From assembly GCA_019509985.1 (NCBI GenBank), contig JAEKLF010000084.1:1-34278 (forward strand): DNA of 34,278 nucleotides, written 5' to 3'. Made by a program: the position numbers and the translations under genes. Numbering within the stretch: position 1 is the stretch's first letter; every line of letters begins with the position of its first letter. The notes under the pieces are model-generated. The model worked only from the letters and a program-made list of their open reading frames with translations. It was not told the DNA's origin and did not search any database. This document shows positions 18,354-25,992 of this stretch, one piece after another. The DNA is from Burkholderiales bacterium (GTDB lineage Bacteria; Pseudomonadota; Gammaproteobacteria; Burkholderiales; Burkholderiaceae_C).

Positions 18354-18479
18354 CGGGCCGAGCGCCGGGCCGCTCCCAAGCCGGCCCGCGCTGGCGATGC
18401 TTGCGGCTCAATGCCGCGGGCATCACCGTCCCCTCGGGGGACCGGCCAAGGTACTCCTTGGACGAGGGGCTTCACTTCA
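18354..18479 (-). repeat. Dispersed hairpin repeat, single copy
   Basis: It fills the gap between the second permease and the DUF6279 gene, and is oriented with the latter: its header contains that gene's stop codon. It has CCAAGG-TACT-CCTTGG (18446-18461), a CCCC/GGGG hairpin, a long stem with loop TCAAT on the plus strand (18408-18412), and a GAGCG/CGCTC hairpin. Stem bases differ from the copy at 5253-5385 but still pair in the inner five positions. As two genes converge here it may also act as a transcription or RNA-decay barrier. Confidence 0.8.
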
Positions 18480-19301
18480 GCCTTGTTGGAGCGTGCGCAG
18501 TTCGGCCGACCAGTCGGCCCAGTGCTTGCGCACCTGCTCGAGCTGCGCGGCCGTCATGCCGTTGAGCAGCTTCAACAGGCTGGCCATGATCTGCTCGCGA
18601 TAGGGTTGCTCGGCCGGCTGCGCCTGCAGATTGCCCATCAGCAGCGCGGTGCCGCCGGCCAGGTCCTGGCGGGACCAGGCGCGCAGCGCCTCCAGCGTGC
18701 GCGCCTCACGGTTGGCACGGGCCTGGGCCATGGCCGGCAGGTCGAAGTGCCAGCCCTGCGCATCGGCGCGCGCCTGCTTGCGCGTCGAACGGTCCAGGTC
18801 GCCCAGCCAGCGTTCCAGGTTGGTCGTGTAGCGCTTGGCGCGCTCATCCGGGCCGCCGCTGCCCGAGTGCTTCTCGCGCCATTCCAGCGACTTCTCGTCC
18901 ATCTTCTTCTTCAGGTGCTGCCATTGCTCGGGCTTGAGGCCGGCCAGCAGCGGCGCGAGCAGCGGCGCGGCATGCTGCAGGCAGCGCTCGGCGCTGGCCT
19001 GGGCGCCGCGTTCCAGCGCCAGCAGCTCGTCGCGCGTGACGCCGTCGTCCAGCGCCGCATGGGCCTGGCGCAGCAGCGCCAGCCACTGCGGCAGCTCCTC
19101 GCGGCGGTGCCAGGCCTGCCAGGCCTGCAGCTGTTCCTTGAGCTTGCCGCGCTGCGCACTGTCCAGGTCCAGATAGCTGTTGGCCCAGAAGCCGGCGAGC
19201 AGCGGGAACTGCTGGTAGGCCAGCGTCAGGCTGGAGCAGCCTATCAGCCCGAGCAGGGCGCTCAGCGCGAGGAGGGTGGCAAGTCGCTTCAGCAATGGCA
19301 T
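18477..19301 (-). CDS. DUF6279 family lipoprotein
   Basis: 274 residues. The signal peptide carries a lipobox, LLGLIGC|SS (Cys about 22), so it is predicted to be a lipoprotein. The start of the mature part, LAYQQFPLLAGFWANSYLDLD, followed by SAQRGKLKEQLQAW, is typical of DUF6279, a largely alpha-helical family of Proteobacteria with no known function. Charged helices with many Gln, Glu and Arg continue to the end. It stands alone, convergent with the export operon and upstream of nothing on its own strand. Its stop codon lies within a dispersed repeat. No strong ribosome-binding site is seen at the chosen ATG. Confidence 0.85.
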   Translation of the reverse strand: MPLLKRLATLLALSALLGLIGCSSLTLAYQQFPLLAGFWANSYLDLDSAQRGKLKEQLQAWQAWHRREELPQWLALLRQAHAALDDGVTRDELLALERGAQASAERCLQHAAPLLAPLLAGLKPEQWQHLKKKMDEKSLEWREKHSGSGGPDERAKRYTTNLERWLGDLDRSTRKQARADAQGWHFDLPAMAQARANREARTLEALRAWSRQDLAGGTALLMGNLQAQPAEQPYREQIMASLLKLLNGMTAAQLEQVRKHWADWSAELRTLQQG

Positions 19302-19361
19302 GGGGTCATCGTGACAGGTCGGCCGCCAGACACCCGTCAGCCAGGCCTTTGGCGACGCGGG

Positions 19362-19847
19362 TCACTTCAAGCGCCGGTAGGGCAGGGCGCCGCCGCGGCC
19401 GACCCGCACGATGGCCAGGGCTTGCTGCACATTCGGCAAACCGCGTGCCAGGGTCTCCAGCTCGCTGGCCTGTTCCGCGCGCTCGACGCAGCCTTCCAGG
19501 TAGACGACGCGGCCCTGTACCGTGAACCACAGACTGCTCGGGTGCAGTGCCGCCGCGCCGAGCAGCTTGCCGCGCAGCGCCGCGGCAATGCCGGCGTCGT
19601 AGCGGAAGGCATTGGGCTCGCTGCATTCGCCCTTGAGCCAGCAGGTCGTGCCGCGCTCGGCGCGGTGGTGGGCCTGCACGCGCGCCTCGGCGGCGGTGAT
19701 GCGCGGTCCGCGCGGCTCGGGGCAGTCGGCGATGTCGGCGGACACGGCCTCGAAGGGGTCGTTGAAGCGGTTCAGCGGCAGGTCGTCGTCGGCCCCCGGG
19801 CTGCCGGCCAGCAACAGGGCGATCAGTGCAAGGCGCATGGCACGCAT
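19362..19847 (-). CDS. BON-domain secreted protein
   Basis: 161 residues. A short signal peptide (MRAMRLALIALLLAGSPG) is followed by a polar stretch with two Cys (TTCWLKGECSEP). A C-terminal BON domain (about 90-155) has the usual pattern: ALRGKLLGAAALHPSSLWF, VQGRVVYLEGCVERAEQASE, and LARGLPNVQQALAIVRVG. BON domains bind membranes or other envelope components. It is divergent from the aspartic protease gene at 19905, with 57 bp between, and upstream of the DUF6279 gene on the same strand. Met 19838 is an alternative start. A longer frame reaching 20768 is a shadow of other genes. Confidence 0.75.
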   Translation of the reverse strand: MRAMRLALIALLLAGSPGADDDLPLNRFNDPFEAVSADIADCPEPRGPRITAAEARVQAHHRAERGTTCWLKGECSEPNAFRYDAGIAAALRGKLLGAAALHPSSLWFTVQGRVVYLEGCVERAEQASELETLARGLPNVQQALAIVRVGRGGALPYRRLK

Positions 19848-19904
19848 TCTGGTGCGGCCGGTTATCGTGTGATCCCCCAGAAACCCTTTCCGTCGACTCC
19901 CCCC

Positions 19905-20402
19905 GTGTCCCACAAGGAACTGCCCCACACCTTCAAGCTGCTGACCATCTGGCTGCTGGTCATGGTCGGCGTCTTCCTCGCCTTCAAGGCCTGGGAGCAC
20001 CAGCGCGACGCCGGCCGCTTCCAGCTGGCCGGCCAGACCGTCGTGCTGACGCGCGCCGACGACGGCCACTTCCACTGGCCCGGCCGTGTCGGCGATGTCG
20101 AGGTGGACTTCCTCGTCGACACCGGCGCCACCTCCACCGCGCTGCCGCAGAGCCTGGCCGAGCGCGCCGGGCTCAAGCCGATGGGCGCCGTGCTCACGCA
20201 CACGGCCGGCGGCTCCGCGCGCGGCTTCGTCGCCCATGCCGACGTGACGCTGGACGGCGGCGTGCGCGCCGACCAGCTGACCGTCACGGTGCTGCCCGAC
20301 CTGCAGGCGCCGCTGCTGGGCATGGACGTGCTGGGCCGCCTGCATTTCAGCCAGAAGCCCGGCGAACTCCGCATCGAACCTCAGCCCGGAAACGGTGGTT
20401 GA
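19905..20402 (+). CDS. Membrane-anchored clan AA aspartic protease (TIGR02281-like)
   Basis: 165 residues from GTG 19905. A single N-terminal membrane segment is at about 11-28. A retropepsin-like domain follows, with catalytic VDTGATSTALP (Asp72), a flap-like segment around HTAGGSARG and the conserved end LLGMDVLGRLHF. Proteins of this TIGRFAM type are single-domain and would act as dimers in the periplasm; substrates are unknown. GTG 19869 is an in-frame alternative that adds twelve Pro-rich residues. Neither has a good ribosome-binding site. The much longer frame starting at 18411 is not real, since it runs through two minus-strand genes. Confidence 0.87.
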   Translation: MSHKELPHTFKLLTIWLLVMVGVFLAFKAWEHQRDAGRFQLAGQTVVLTRADDGHFHWPGRVGDVEVDFLVDTGATSTALPQSLAERAGLKPMGAVLTHTAGGSARGFVAHADVTLDGGVRADQLTVTVLPDLQAPLLGMDVLGRLHFSQKPGELRIEPQPGNGG

Positions 20403-20622
20403 CCGCTTCCCAGCGCATGCACGTTCTCGCTTTATTGGCACATTGGACCGACGGCAATCATCGCCATTCAGGTGACAACGCTTCGCGCCCGCCTGGCCTG
20501 CGCTGGCGCACGCTGACGGCGTTGCTCCTTCTCGCGGGCACGAGCCCGCAGCGTCGTCGCGCCTTGCCAGCGCACCCCAGCGCAGCCCCTGCGGCCGCGC
20601 CCAACCACCGTTTCCAGGCTTC
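20403..20622. other. 220-bp gap with no convincing gene
   Basis: A 69-codon frame from ATG 20416 ends in TGA overlapping the ATG of the next gene (20623-20626). It has no ribosome-binding site, and its product is Arg/Pro/Ala-rich apart from one short hydrophobic stretch, so I do not call it. Palindromic GCGGGC-ACGA-GCCCGC lies at about 20536-20551. Promoter elements for the TraB/GumN gene are presumably here but cannot be placed. Confidence 0.4.
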
Positions 20623-21540
20623 ATGATCCGCGCCCTCCTGCTCATACTTCTCGCGCTGCTCGTCGGCAGCGCCCATGCCGGCTGCCCGCCCGCGCCGGCC
20701 ACGCCGACGACCGAACAGGCCGCGCGCTGGGCCGCCCAGGCCGGCGACCGCGGCCTGCTGTGGCGCATCAGCCGCGATGGCCACAGCAGCTATCTATTCG
20801 GCAGTCTGCACATCGGCAAGGTCGACTGGGCCTACCCGGGCCCGGTGCTGCGCCAGGCCTGGAACGAGACCGAGGTGCTGGCCGTGGAGCTGGACCCGGC
20901 CGACGTCGGCGCCGTGCTGGCCGCCCTGCCGAAGGCCGAGCCACTGGCGCCGGCGCTGGCCCGGCGTGTCGAAGCCCAGTCGCGCGCGGCCTGCCTGCCG
21001 CCGGGGGCGCTGAGCGCGCTGCCGGCCATGCTGCAGCTCAGCACGCTGACGCTGCTGGAAGCCCGCCGCGATGGTTTCGACGCCGGCTTCGGCCAGGACC
21101 TGATGCTGCTGGCCCGCGCCAAAGCCGAGGGCCGGCCGGTGCAGTCGCTGGAGAGCGTGGAGGACCAGCTTGCGGCGCTGGAGCCCGACGCGGCCGAGCT
21201 GCCGGCCATCGTCGACGGCACGCTGCGCCAGCTGCAGCGCGGCCAGATGAAGGTACCGCTGCGCAAGCTGGCCGATGCCTGGTCGCGCGGTGACCTGAAG
21301 GCACTGGCCGACTACGCGCGCTGGTGCGGCTGCGCCGACACGCCGGCCGAGCGTGCCTGGCTCAAACGCGTCAACGACGAGCGCAACGGGCCGCTGGCCG
21401 AGCGCATCGACGCGCTGCACGGCGCCGGCCAGCGCCTGCTGGTGGCCGTGGGCGCGCTGCACATGAGCGGGCCTGCGGCTTTGCCCAAGCTGCTGGCGGC
21501 GCGGGGTTTCGAGGTGCACGCGCTGCTGCCCAGCAAGTAG
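20623..21540 (+). CDS. TraB/GumN family protein
   Basis: 305 residues with a signal peptide ending SAHA|GC (about residue 19). The family's two GxxH motifs are present: YLFGSLHIGK near residue 60 and LLVAVGALHMSGPAALPKLL near residue 275. The acidic VLAVELDP motif follows the first. TraB/GumN proteins belong to a superfamily with putative metalloprotease chemistry; the bacterial members are mostly uncharacterised. Two Cys pairs (WCGC and earlier single Cys) may form disulphides. It is followed after 45 bp by the PhaM gene, with a small GGATGG/CCATCC hairpin at 21540-21558 that lacks a U-tract. Confidence 0.9.
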   Translation: MIRALLLILLALLVGSAHAGCPPAPATPTTEQAARWAAQAGDRGLLWRISRDGHSSYLFGSLHIGKVDWAYPGPVLRQAWNETEVLAVELDPADVGAVLAALPKAEPLAPALARRVEAQSRAACLPPGALSALPAMLQLSTLTLLEARRDGFDAGFGQDLMLLARAKAEGRPVQSLESVEDQLAALEPDAAELPAIVDGTLRQLQRGQMKVPLRKLADAWSRGDLKALADYARWCGCADTPAERAWLKRVNDERNGPLAERIDALHGAGQRLLVAVGALHMSGPAALPKLLAARGFEVHALLPSK

Positions 21541-21585
21541 GATGGCCCACGCCCATCCACCCATGGCAGCGGCGAGGAGACACAG

Positions 21586-22353
21586 ATGACCGACAACAGC
21601 TTCACCAAGTTCGTGCCCGGCTTCGAGTTCCTGCAGGGCCTCGTCAAGAACGCCGGCTCGGCGCTGCCCGGCATCGGCCAGTGGGTTGCGCCCACCTTGA
21701 ACCCCGAGGAGCTCTCCAAGCGCATCGAGGAGCTGCGCACCGTGCAGTTCTGGCTGGAGCAGAACGCGCGCATGCTGGCCGCCACCATCCAGGCGCTGGA
21801 GGTGCAGCGCATGACGCTGTCGACGCTGAAGTCCATGAACGTGCCGCTGGCCGACCTGCGCGACAGCCTCAAGCTGCCCACGTCGGGTGACGGTGCCTCC
21901 TGGCCCGGCATCCCGCCCGAGATCCTGGCCGCCGCCGCGCCCGTGGCCAGCTCGGCGGTCAAGACCGCCACCACCTCGGCCAAGACGGCCGCCAAGGTGG
22001 CCGCCAAGACCGTGAAGACCGCTGGCGATGCCGCCAAGGCCGTGGCCGACAACCCGGCCAGCGTCGTCGATCCGACGCAGTGGTGGACGGCGCTGAGCCA
22101 GCAGTTCACGCAGCTGGCCACGTCGGCGATGAAGGACACCGCCACCGACGCGGCCAAGAACCTCGCCGGCAGCCTGGTCAAGCAGAGCTTCGATGCCGCC
22201 AGCGACACGCTGCGCCGCGCGGCCAGCGTGCCCGGGGCGATGGTGGGTGGCGTCGCCAAGGGCCTGGCCTCGGGCGCCGCGCCCAGGCCCGCCGCGAAGG
22301 CCACCGCCGCAAAGACGGCCAAGCCACGCAGCGGCGCGCGCCGCAAGCCTTGA
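21586..22353 (+). CDS. phaM: PhaM-type polyhydroxyalkanoate granule regulatory protein
   Basis: 255 residues. The N-terminal third is the conserved PhaM block: FTKFVPGFEFLQGLVKNAG, NPEELSKRIEELRTVQFWLE, MLAATIQALEVQRMTLSTLK. The middle and C-terminus become rich in Ala, Lys and Thr with histone-H1-like repeats (KTAAKVAAKTVKT and a basic tail ending SGARRKP). In Ralstonia, PhaM activates PHB synthase PhaC and ties granules to the nucleoid through its basic tail, which helps distribute granules at division. The same role is expected here, implying PHB synthesis in this organism. A strong GAGGAG ribosome-binding site precedes the ATG. No other pha genes are in the window. Confidence 0.87.
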   Translation: MTDNSFTKFVPGFEFLQGLVKNAGSALPGIGQWVAPTLNPEELSKRIEELRTVQFWLEQNARMLAATIQALEVQRMTLSTLKSMNVPLADLRDSLKLPTSGDGASWPGIPPEILAAAAPVASSAVKTATTSAKTAAKVAAKTVKTAGDAAKAVADNPASVVDPTQWWTALSQQFTQLATSAMKDTATDAAKNLAGSLVKQSFDAASDTLRRAASVPGAMVGGVAKGLASGAAPRPAAKATAAKTAKPRSGARRKP

Positions 22354-22384
22354 GGCGGGGACCGGGCGGAGCGGCGGGAGGGCG

Positions 22385-23242
22385 ATGAGGCGCCGGCCGC
22401 TGCTGGTCATGCTCGCGGCTGCCTGCGCCACCAAGGCGCCCGCGCGGCCTGCGCCGCTGGTCTACCCTCAGCACGACCCCGGCCGCGTGCCGCAGTGGCA
22501 CTACATGCAGGCCGTCATCAAGCTGGCGATCACGCGCAGCGGTGCCGACTACGAGCTGATGGAGTCGCCCGTGCCGATGACGCAGGCACGCGTCGTGCGT
22601 GAGCTGGCCGACCGCAGCGGGCGGATCGACCTGGCCTGGACCATGACGAGCATCGAGCGCGAGGCCCGGCTGCTGCCGGTGCGGGTGCCGATGGACCGCG
22701 GGCTCATCGGCTGCCGCATCGCCTTCGTCCGCCCCGAGGACGTGGATCGCTGGCGTGACCTGCGCGACCTCAACGAACTCTCGCGCTACGTCGCCGGCCA
22801 GGGGCAGGACTGGCCCGACACCGGCATCCTGCGCGCCAACGGCCTGCCGGTGCAGGGCATCAGCCGCTACGAGGCGCTGTTCGACATGCTGCGCCTGCGC
22901 CGCATCGACTACTTCCCGCGCGCCGTCTTCGAGATCGACGACGAGGCGGCCACGCAGGCGGCCCACGGCCTGGTCATCGAGCCGCATGTGCTGCTGCGCT
23001 ACCCCGCGGCCTCCTACCTCTTCGTGCGCCCGGATCGCCCGCGCCTGGCGGCCGAGTTGCAACGCGGCATGGAGGCCGCGGCAAACGACGGCAGCCTTGC
23101 GCACCTCTTCCAGCAGTATTTCGGCGACCTGCTGCGCCGCCACCATCTGGCCCGTCGCCGCCAGCTGCTGCTGAAGAATCCGCTGCTGCCGCTCGAGACG
23201 CCGCTGCACAAGCCGGCCTACTGGCTCGTCATCGAAAGCTGA
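22385..23242 (+). CDS. Periplasmic binding protein-like protein (type 2 fold)
   Basis: 285 residues. The N-terminus is a short signal peptide, possibly of lipoprotein type (LAAAC, Cys about 14), though the lipobox is weak. The rest resembles periplasmic type-2 binding domains: WHYMQAVIKLAITRSGADYELM, SGRIDLAWTMTSIEREARLLPV, the lobe-crossing segment PRAVFEIDD, and a C-terminal helix ending FGDLLRRHHLARRR. No permease genes are nearby, so it is probably a sensory or accessory protein. It is only distantly similar to the binding protein at 5386-6177. GGGAGGG precedes the start, 31 bp after PhaM. Longer frames beginning at 22193 lie inside PhaM and are not real. Confidence 0.75.
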   Translation: MRRRPLLVMLAAACATKAPARPAPLVYPQHDPGRVPQWHYMQAVIKLAITRSGADYELMESPVPMTQARVVRELADRSGRIDLAWTMTSIEREARLLPVRVPMDRGLIGCRIAFVRPEDVDRWRDLRDLNELSRYVAGQGQDWPDTGILRANGLPVQGISRYEALFDMLRLRRIDYFPRAVFEIDDEAATQAAHGLVIEPHVLLRYPAASYLFVRPDRPRLAAELQRGMEAAANDGSLAHLFQQYFGDLLRRHHLARRRQLLLKNPLLPLETPLHKPAYWLVIES

Positions 23243-23264
23243 GATGAACTGCCCCTCGCCCAAC

Positions 23265-23284
23265 CTCGCGTCGCTGAACGCGAG
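23265..23284. repeat. Small hairpin after the binding-protein gene
   Basis: CTCGCGT (23265-23271) and ACGCGAG (23278-23284) are perfect 7-bp arms with a 6-base loop. They lie just 5' of the dispersed repeat copy at 23288-23393, in the place occupied by the CCAAGG/CCTTGG hairpin in two other copies. No U-tract follows. Confidence 0.5.
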
Positions 23285-23287
23285 CGA

Positions 23288-23393
23288 GTCTGGTCGGTCC
23301 CCCGGGGGGACGGCGATGCTTGCCGGATTGACCGGCAAGCACATCGCCAGCGCGGGCCGGCTAGGGAGCGGCCCGGCGCTCGGCCCGCAACTT
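23288..23393 (+). repeat. Dispersed hairpin repeat, single copy
   Basis: This copy follows a plus-strand gene and has plus orientation, the mirror image of the copies at 4940-5385 and 18354-18479. A CCCCC/GGGGG hairpin is followed by the best-formed long stem of the family. GGCGAT (23312-23317) and GCTTGCCGG (23318-23326) pair with CCGGCAAGC (23332-23340) and ATCGCC (23343-23348), with loop ATTGA (23327-23331) and one two-base bulge. The end has the shared GAGCG-type hairpin. The glcD promoter region begins just beyond. Confidence 0.85.
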
Positions 23394-23446
23394 CAATGCA
23401 TTGCGGGTGTCGCGAATTCGGAATGGGCAACTAAAGTGGGCCCGAC

Positions 23447-24925
23447 ATGAACGCCCCGCTGGATCTCGCCGCCCGCCGCGCCTCCCTCGTCGCCGCGCTG
23501 GCGCCGCTGCTGCCGGCGCATGCGCTGCTGCATCACGCCGAGCAGACGACGCCCTACGAGTGCGACGGCCTGACCGCCTACCGCCAGCGCCCGCTGGCCG
23601 TGGCCCTGCCCGAGAACGAGGCCCAGGTCGCCGCCGTGCTGAAGGCCTGCCATCGCCTGGGTGTGCCCGTCGTTGCGCGTGGCGCCGGCACGGGCCTGTC
23701 GGGCGGCGCGCTGCCGCACGAGGCCGGCCTGACGCTGGCCCTGGCCAAGTTCAACAAGATCCTCTCCATCGACCCGCTCGCCCGCACGGCCCGCGTGCAA
23801 TGCGGCGTGCGCAACCTCGCCATCAGCGAGGCGGCAGCTCCGCTGGGCCTGTATTACGCGCCCGACCCGAGCAGCCAGATCGCCTGCAGCATCGGCGGCA
23901 ACATCGCCGAGAACAGCGGCGGCGTGCACTGCCTGAAGTACGGCCTGACGCTGCACAACGTGCTGCGCGTGCGCGGCTTCACGGTCGAAGGCGAGGCCAT
24001 CGAGTTCGGCAGCGAGGCGCTGGATGCGCCGGGGCTGGACCTGCTGGCGCTGGTGGTCGGCAGCGAAGGCATGCTGGCCGTCGTCACCGAGGTCACCGTC
24101 AAGCTGGTGCCCAAGCCGCAGCTGGCGCGCTGCATCATGGCCAGCTTCGACGACGTGCGAAAGGCCGGCGACGCGGTCGCGGCCATCATCGCGGCCGGCA
24201 TCATCCCGGCGGGCCTGGAGATGATGGACAAGCCGATGACGGCGGCCGTGGAAGACTTCGTGCACGCCGGCTACGACCTGGGCGCCGAGGCCATCCTGCT
24301 GTGCGAGAGCGACGGCACGCCCGAGGAGGTGGCCGAGGAGGTCGCCAAGATGGAGGCCGTGCTGCAGGCCAACGGTGCGACGCGCTGCCAGGTCAGCGCC
24401 GACGAAGCCCAGCGGCTGAAATTCTGGAGCGGCCGCAAGAACGCCTTCCCGGCGTCCGGCCGCATCAGCCCCGACTACATGTGCATGGACTCCACCATCC
24501 CGCGCAAGCACCTGGCCACCATCCTGCTCGACATCCAGCAGATGGAAAAGAAGTACGGCCTGCGCTGCGCCAACGTCTTTCACGCCGGCGACGGCAACCT
24601 GCATCCGCTGATCCTGTTCGACGCCAACGACCCCGATCAGCTGCACCGCTGCGAGCAGTTCGGCGCCGAGATCCTGGAGCGCAGCGTGGCGCTGGGCGGC
24701 ACGGTGACGGGCGAGCATGGCGTCGGCGTCGAGAAGCTCAACTCGATGTGCGTGCAGTTCAGCGCCGAGGAGCTGGCGCAGATGCTGGCGCTGAAATCCG
24801 CCTTCGACCCGCAGGGCACGCTGAACCCTGGCAAGCAGATCCCGAGCTTGAGCCGCTGCGCCGAGTACGGCCGCATGCATGTGAAGCGCGGCCTGCTGGC
24901 CTTCCCGGAACTGGAGCGGTTTTGA
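23447..24925 (+). CDS. glcD: Glycolate oxidase FAD-linked subunit GlcD
   Basis: 492 residues. An N-terminal FAD_binding_4 domain (about 50-190) has VVARGAGTGLSGGALP and the cofactor-binding stretch SSQIACSIGGNIAENSGG. A C-terminal FAD-oxidase domain has FHAGDGNLHPLILFD and the typical end GEHGVGVEKL through ALKSAFDPQGTLNPGK. The length matches E. coli GlcD. With GlcE and GlcF it oxidises glycolate to glyoxylate and passes electrons to the respiratory chain. D-lactate dehydrogenases share this fold, but the EF genes downstream support glycolate oxidase. The gene starts about 54 bp after the end of a dispersed repeat. The stop overlaps the GlcE start. Confidence 0.95.
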   Translation: MNAPLDLAARRASLVAALAPLLPAHALLHHAEQTTPYECDGLTAYRQRPLAVALPENEAQVAAVLKACHRLGVPVVARGAGTGLSGGALPHEAGLTLALAKFNKILSIDPLARTARVQCGVRNLAISEAAAPLGLYYAPDPSSQIACSIGGNIAENSGGVHCLKYGLTLHNVLRVRGFTVEGEAIEFGSEALDAPGLDLLALVVGSEGMLAVVTEVTVKLVPKPQLARCIMASFDDVRKAGDAVAAIIAAGIIPAGLEMMDKPMTAAVEDFVHAGYDLGAEAILLCESDGTPEEVAEEVAKMEAVLQANGATRCQVSADEAQRLKFWSGRKNAFPASGRISPDYMCMDSTIPRKHLATILLDIQQMEKKYGLRCANVFHAGDGNLHPLILFDANDPDQLHRCEQFGAEILERSVALGGTVTGEHGVGVEKLNSMCVQFSAEELAQMLALKSAFDPQGTLNPGKQIPSLSRCAEYGRMHVKRGLLAFPELERF

Positions 24926-25992
24926 GTTTCGCGGACCTTCAGCAACGCCTGCGCGATGCGCGCACGCCGATCCGCATCACGGGCCACGGCAGCAAGGATT
25001 TCTACGGCGAGGCGCCGAGCGGCGAGGCGCTGTCGACGCTGGAGATGACCGGCATCACGGCCCACGAGCCGAGCGAACTCTTCATCAGCGCGCTGGCCGG
25101 CACGCCGCTGGCCGAGGTCGAGGCCAGACTGGCCGCGCACCAGCAGCGCCTGGCCTTCGAGCCACCGCGCTTCGGCGGCCGTGGCACCGTGGGCGGCATG
25201 GTCGCGGCGGGCCTGTCCGGCCCGAGCCGCGCGGCGCTGGGCTCGGTGCGTGATCACCTGCTCGGCGCCGTGATGATCAACGGCCGTGGCGAGCTGCTGA
25301 GCTTCGGCGGCACGGTCATGAAGAACGTTGCCGGCTTCGACGTCAGCCGGGTGCTGGCCGGCTCGCTGGGGGTGCTGGGCCTGATCACCGAGGTCACGCT
25401 GAAGGTGCTGCCGCTGCCGGCCGCGACGGCGACGCTGCGCTTCGACATGAGCCAGCCCGAGGCCTTGAAGGCGCTCAACGCCTGGGGCGGTCAACCCCTG
25501 CCCATCGAGGCCAGTGCCTGGTGGGACGGCGCGCTGGTGCTGCGCCTGGCAGGGGCGAACGCGGCCGTCGAGGCGGCCTTTGCCAGGCTGGGTGGCGACG
25601 TCATCCCCGCGGACCTGGCCGCATCCTTCTGGACCGGGCTGCGCGACCAGAGCGACGAGTTCTTCGTCGGCGCCGAGCGGGCGGTGGCCGGCGGCGCGCA
25701 GCTGTGGCGCCTGAGCCTGCCGAGCACGGCGCCCGAGCTGAAGCTGCACGGCGAGCAGTTGATCGAATGGGGCGGCGCGCAGCGCTGGGTCGTCACGCCG
25801 ATGGAGGCGACCGCCTTGCGCGAGGCGGTCGCGGCGGCCGGTGGCCACGCCACGCTGTTCCGCGCTCAGAACAAGAGCGCCGGCGTGTTCACGCCGCTGA
25901 GCCGGCCGCTGGCGGCCATCCACCAGCGCCTGAAGGCCTCGTTCGACCCGCATGGCGTGTTCAACCCCGGTCGGCTTTATCCCAACCTCTGA
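24922..25992 (+). CDS. glcE: Glycolate oxidase subunit GlcE
   Basis: 356 residues from TTG 24922, whose TTGA overlaps the GlcD stop, so translation is probably coupled. The FAD_binding_4 fold is visible (RITGHGSKDFYG, FEPPRFGGRGTVGGMVAAGL, GGTVMKNVAGFDVSRVLAGS, LGVLGLITEVTLKVLPLP). The C-terminus ends in the family pattern FDPHGVFNPGRLY. GlcE is a second flavin-binding subunit needed for glycolate oxidase activity. No other start codon within the first twenty codons fits better. The next gene begins immediately after its stop. Frames running through from 23401 are shadows of GlcD. Confidence 0.93.
   Translation: MSFADLQQRLRDARTPIRITGHGSKDFYGEAPSGEALSTLEMTGITAHEPSELFISALAGTPLAEVEARLAAHQQRLAFEPPRFGGRGTVGGMVAAGLSGPSRAALGSVRDHLLGAVMINGRGELLSFGGTVMKNVAGFDVSRVLAGSLGVLGLITEVTLKVLPLPAATATLRFDMSQPEALKALNAWGGQPLPIEASAWWDGALVLRLAGANAAVEAAFARLGGDVIPADLAASFWTGLRDQSDEFFVGAERAVAGGAQLWRLSLPSTAPELKLHGEQLIEWGGAQRWVVTPMEATALREAVAAAGGHATLFRAQNKSAGVFTPLSRPLAAIHQRLKASFDPHGVFNPGRLYPNL

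Noticed and set aside
20416..20626. 69-codon frame overlapping the TraB/GumN start (ATGA)
   Set aside because: No ribosome-binding site, Arg/Pro-rich product and no recognisable family. The overlap alone is not enough.
21540..21558. Intrinsic terminator after the TraB/GumN gene
   Set aside because: Only a 6-bp stem without a U-tract, and PhaM starts 28 bases later with its own strong ribosome-binding site.
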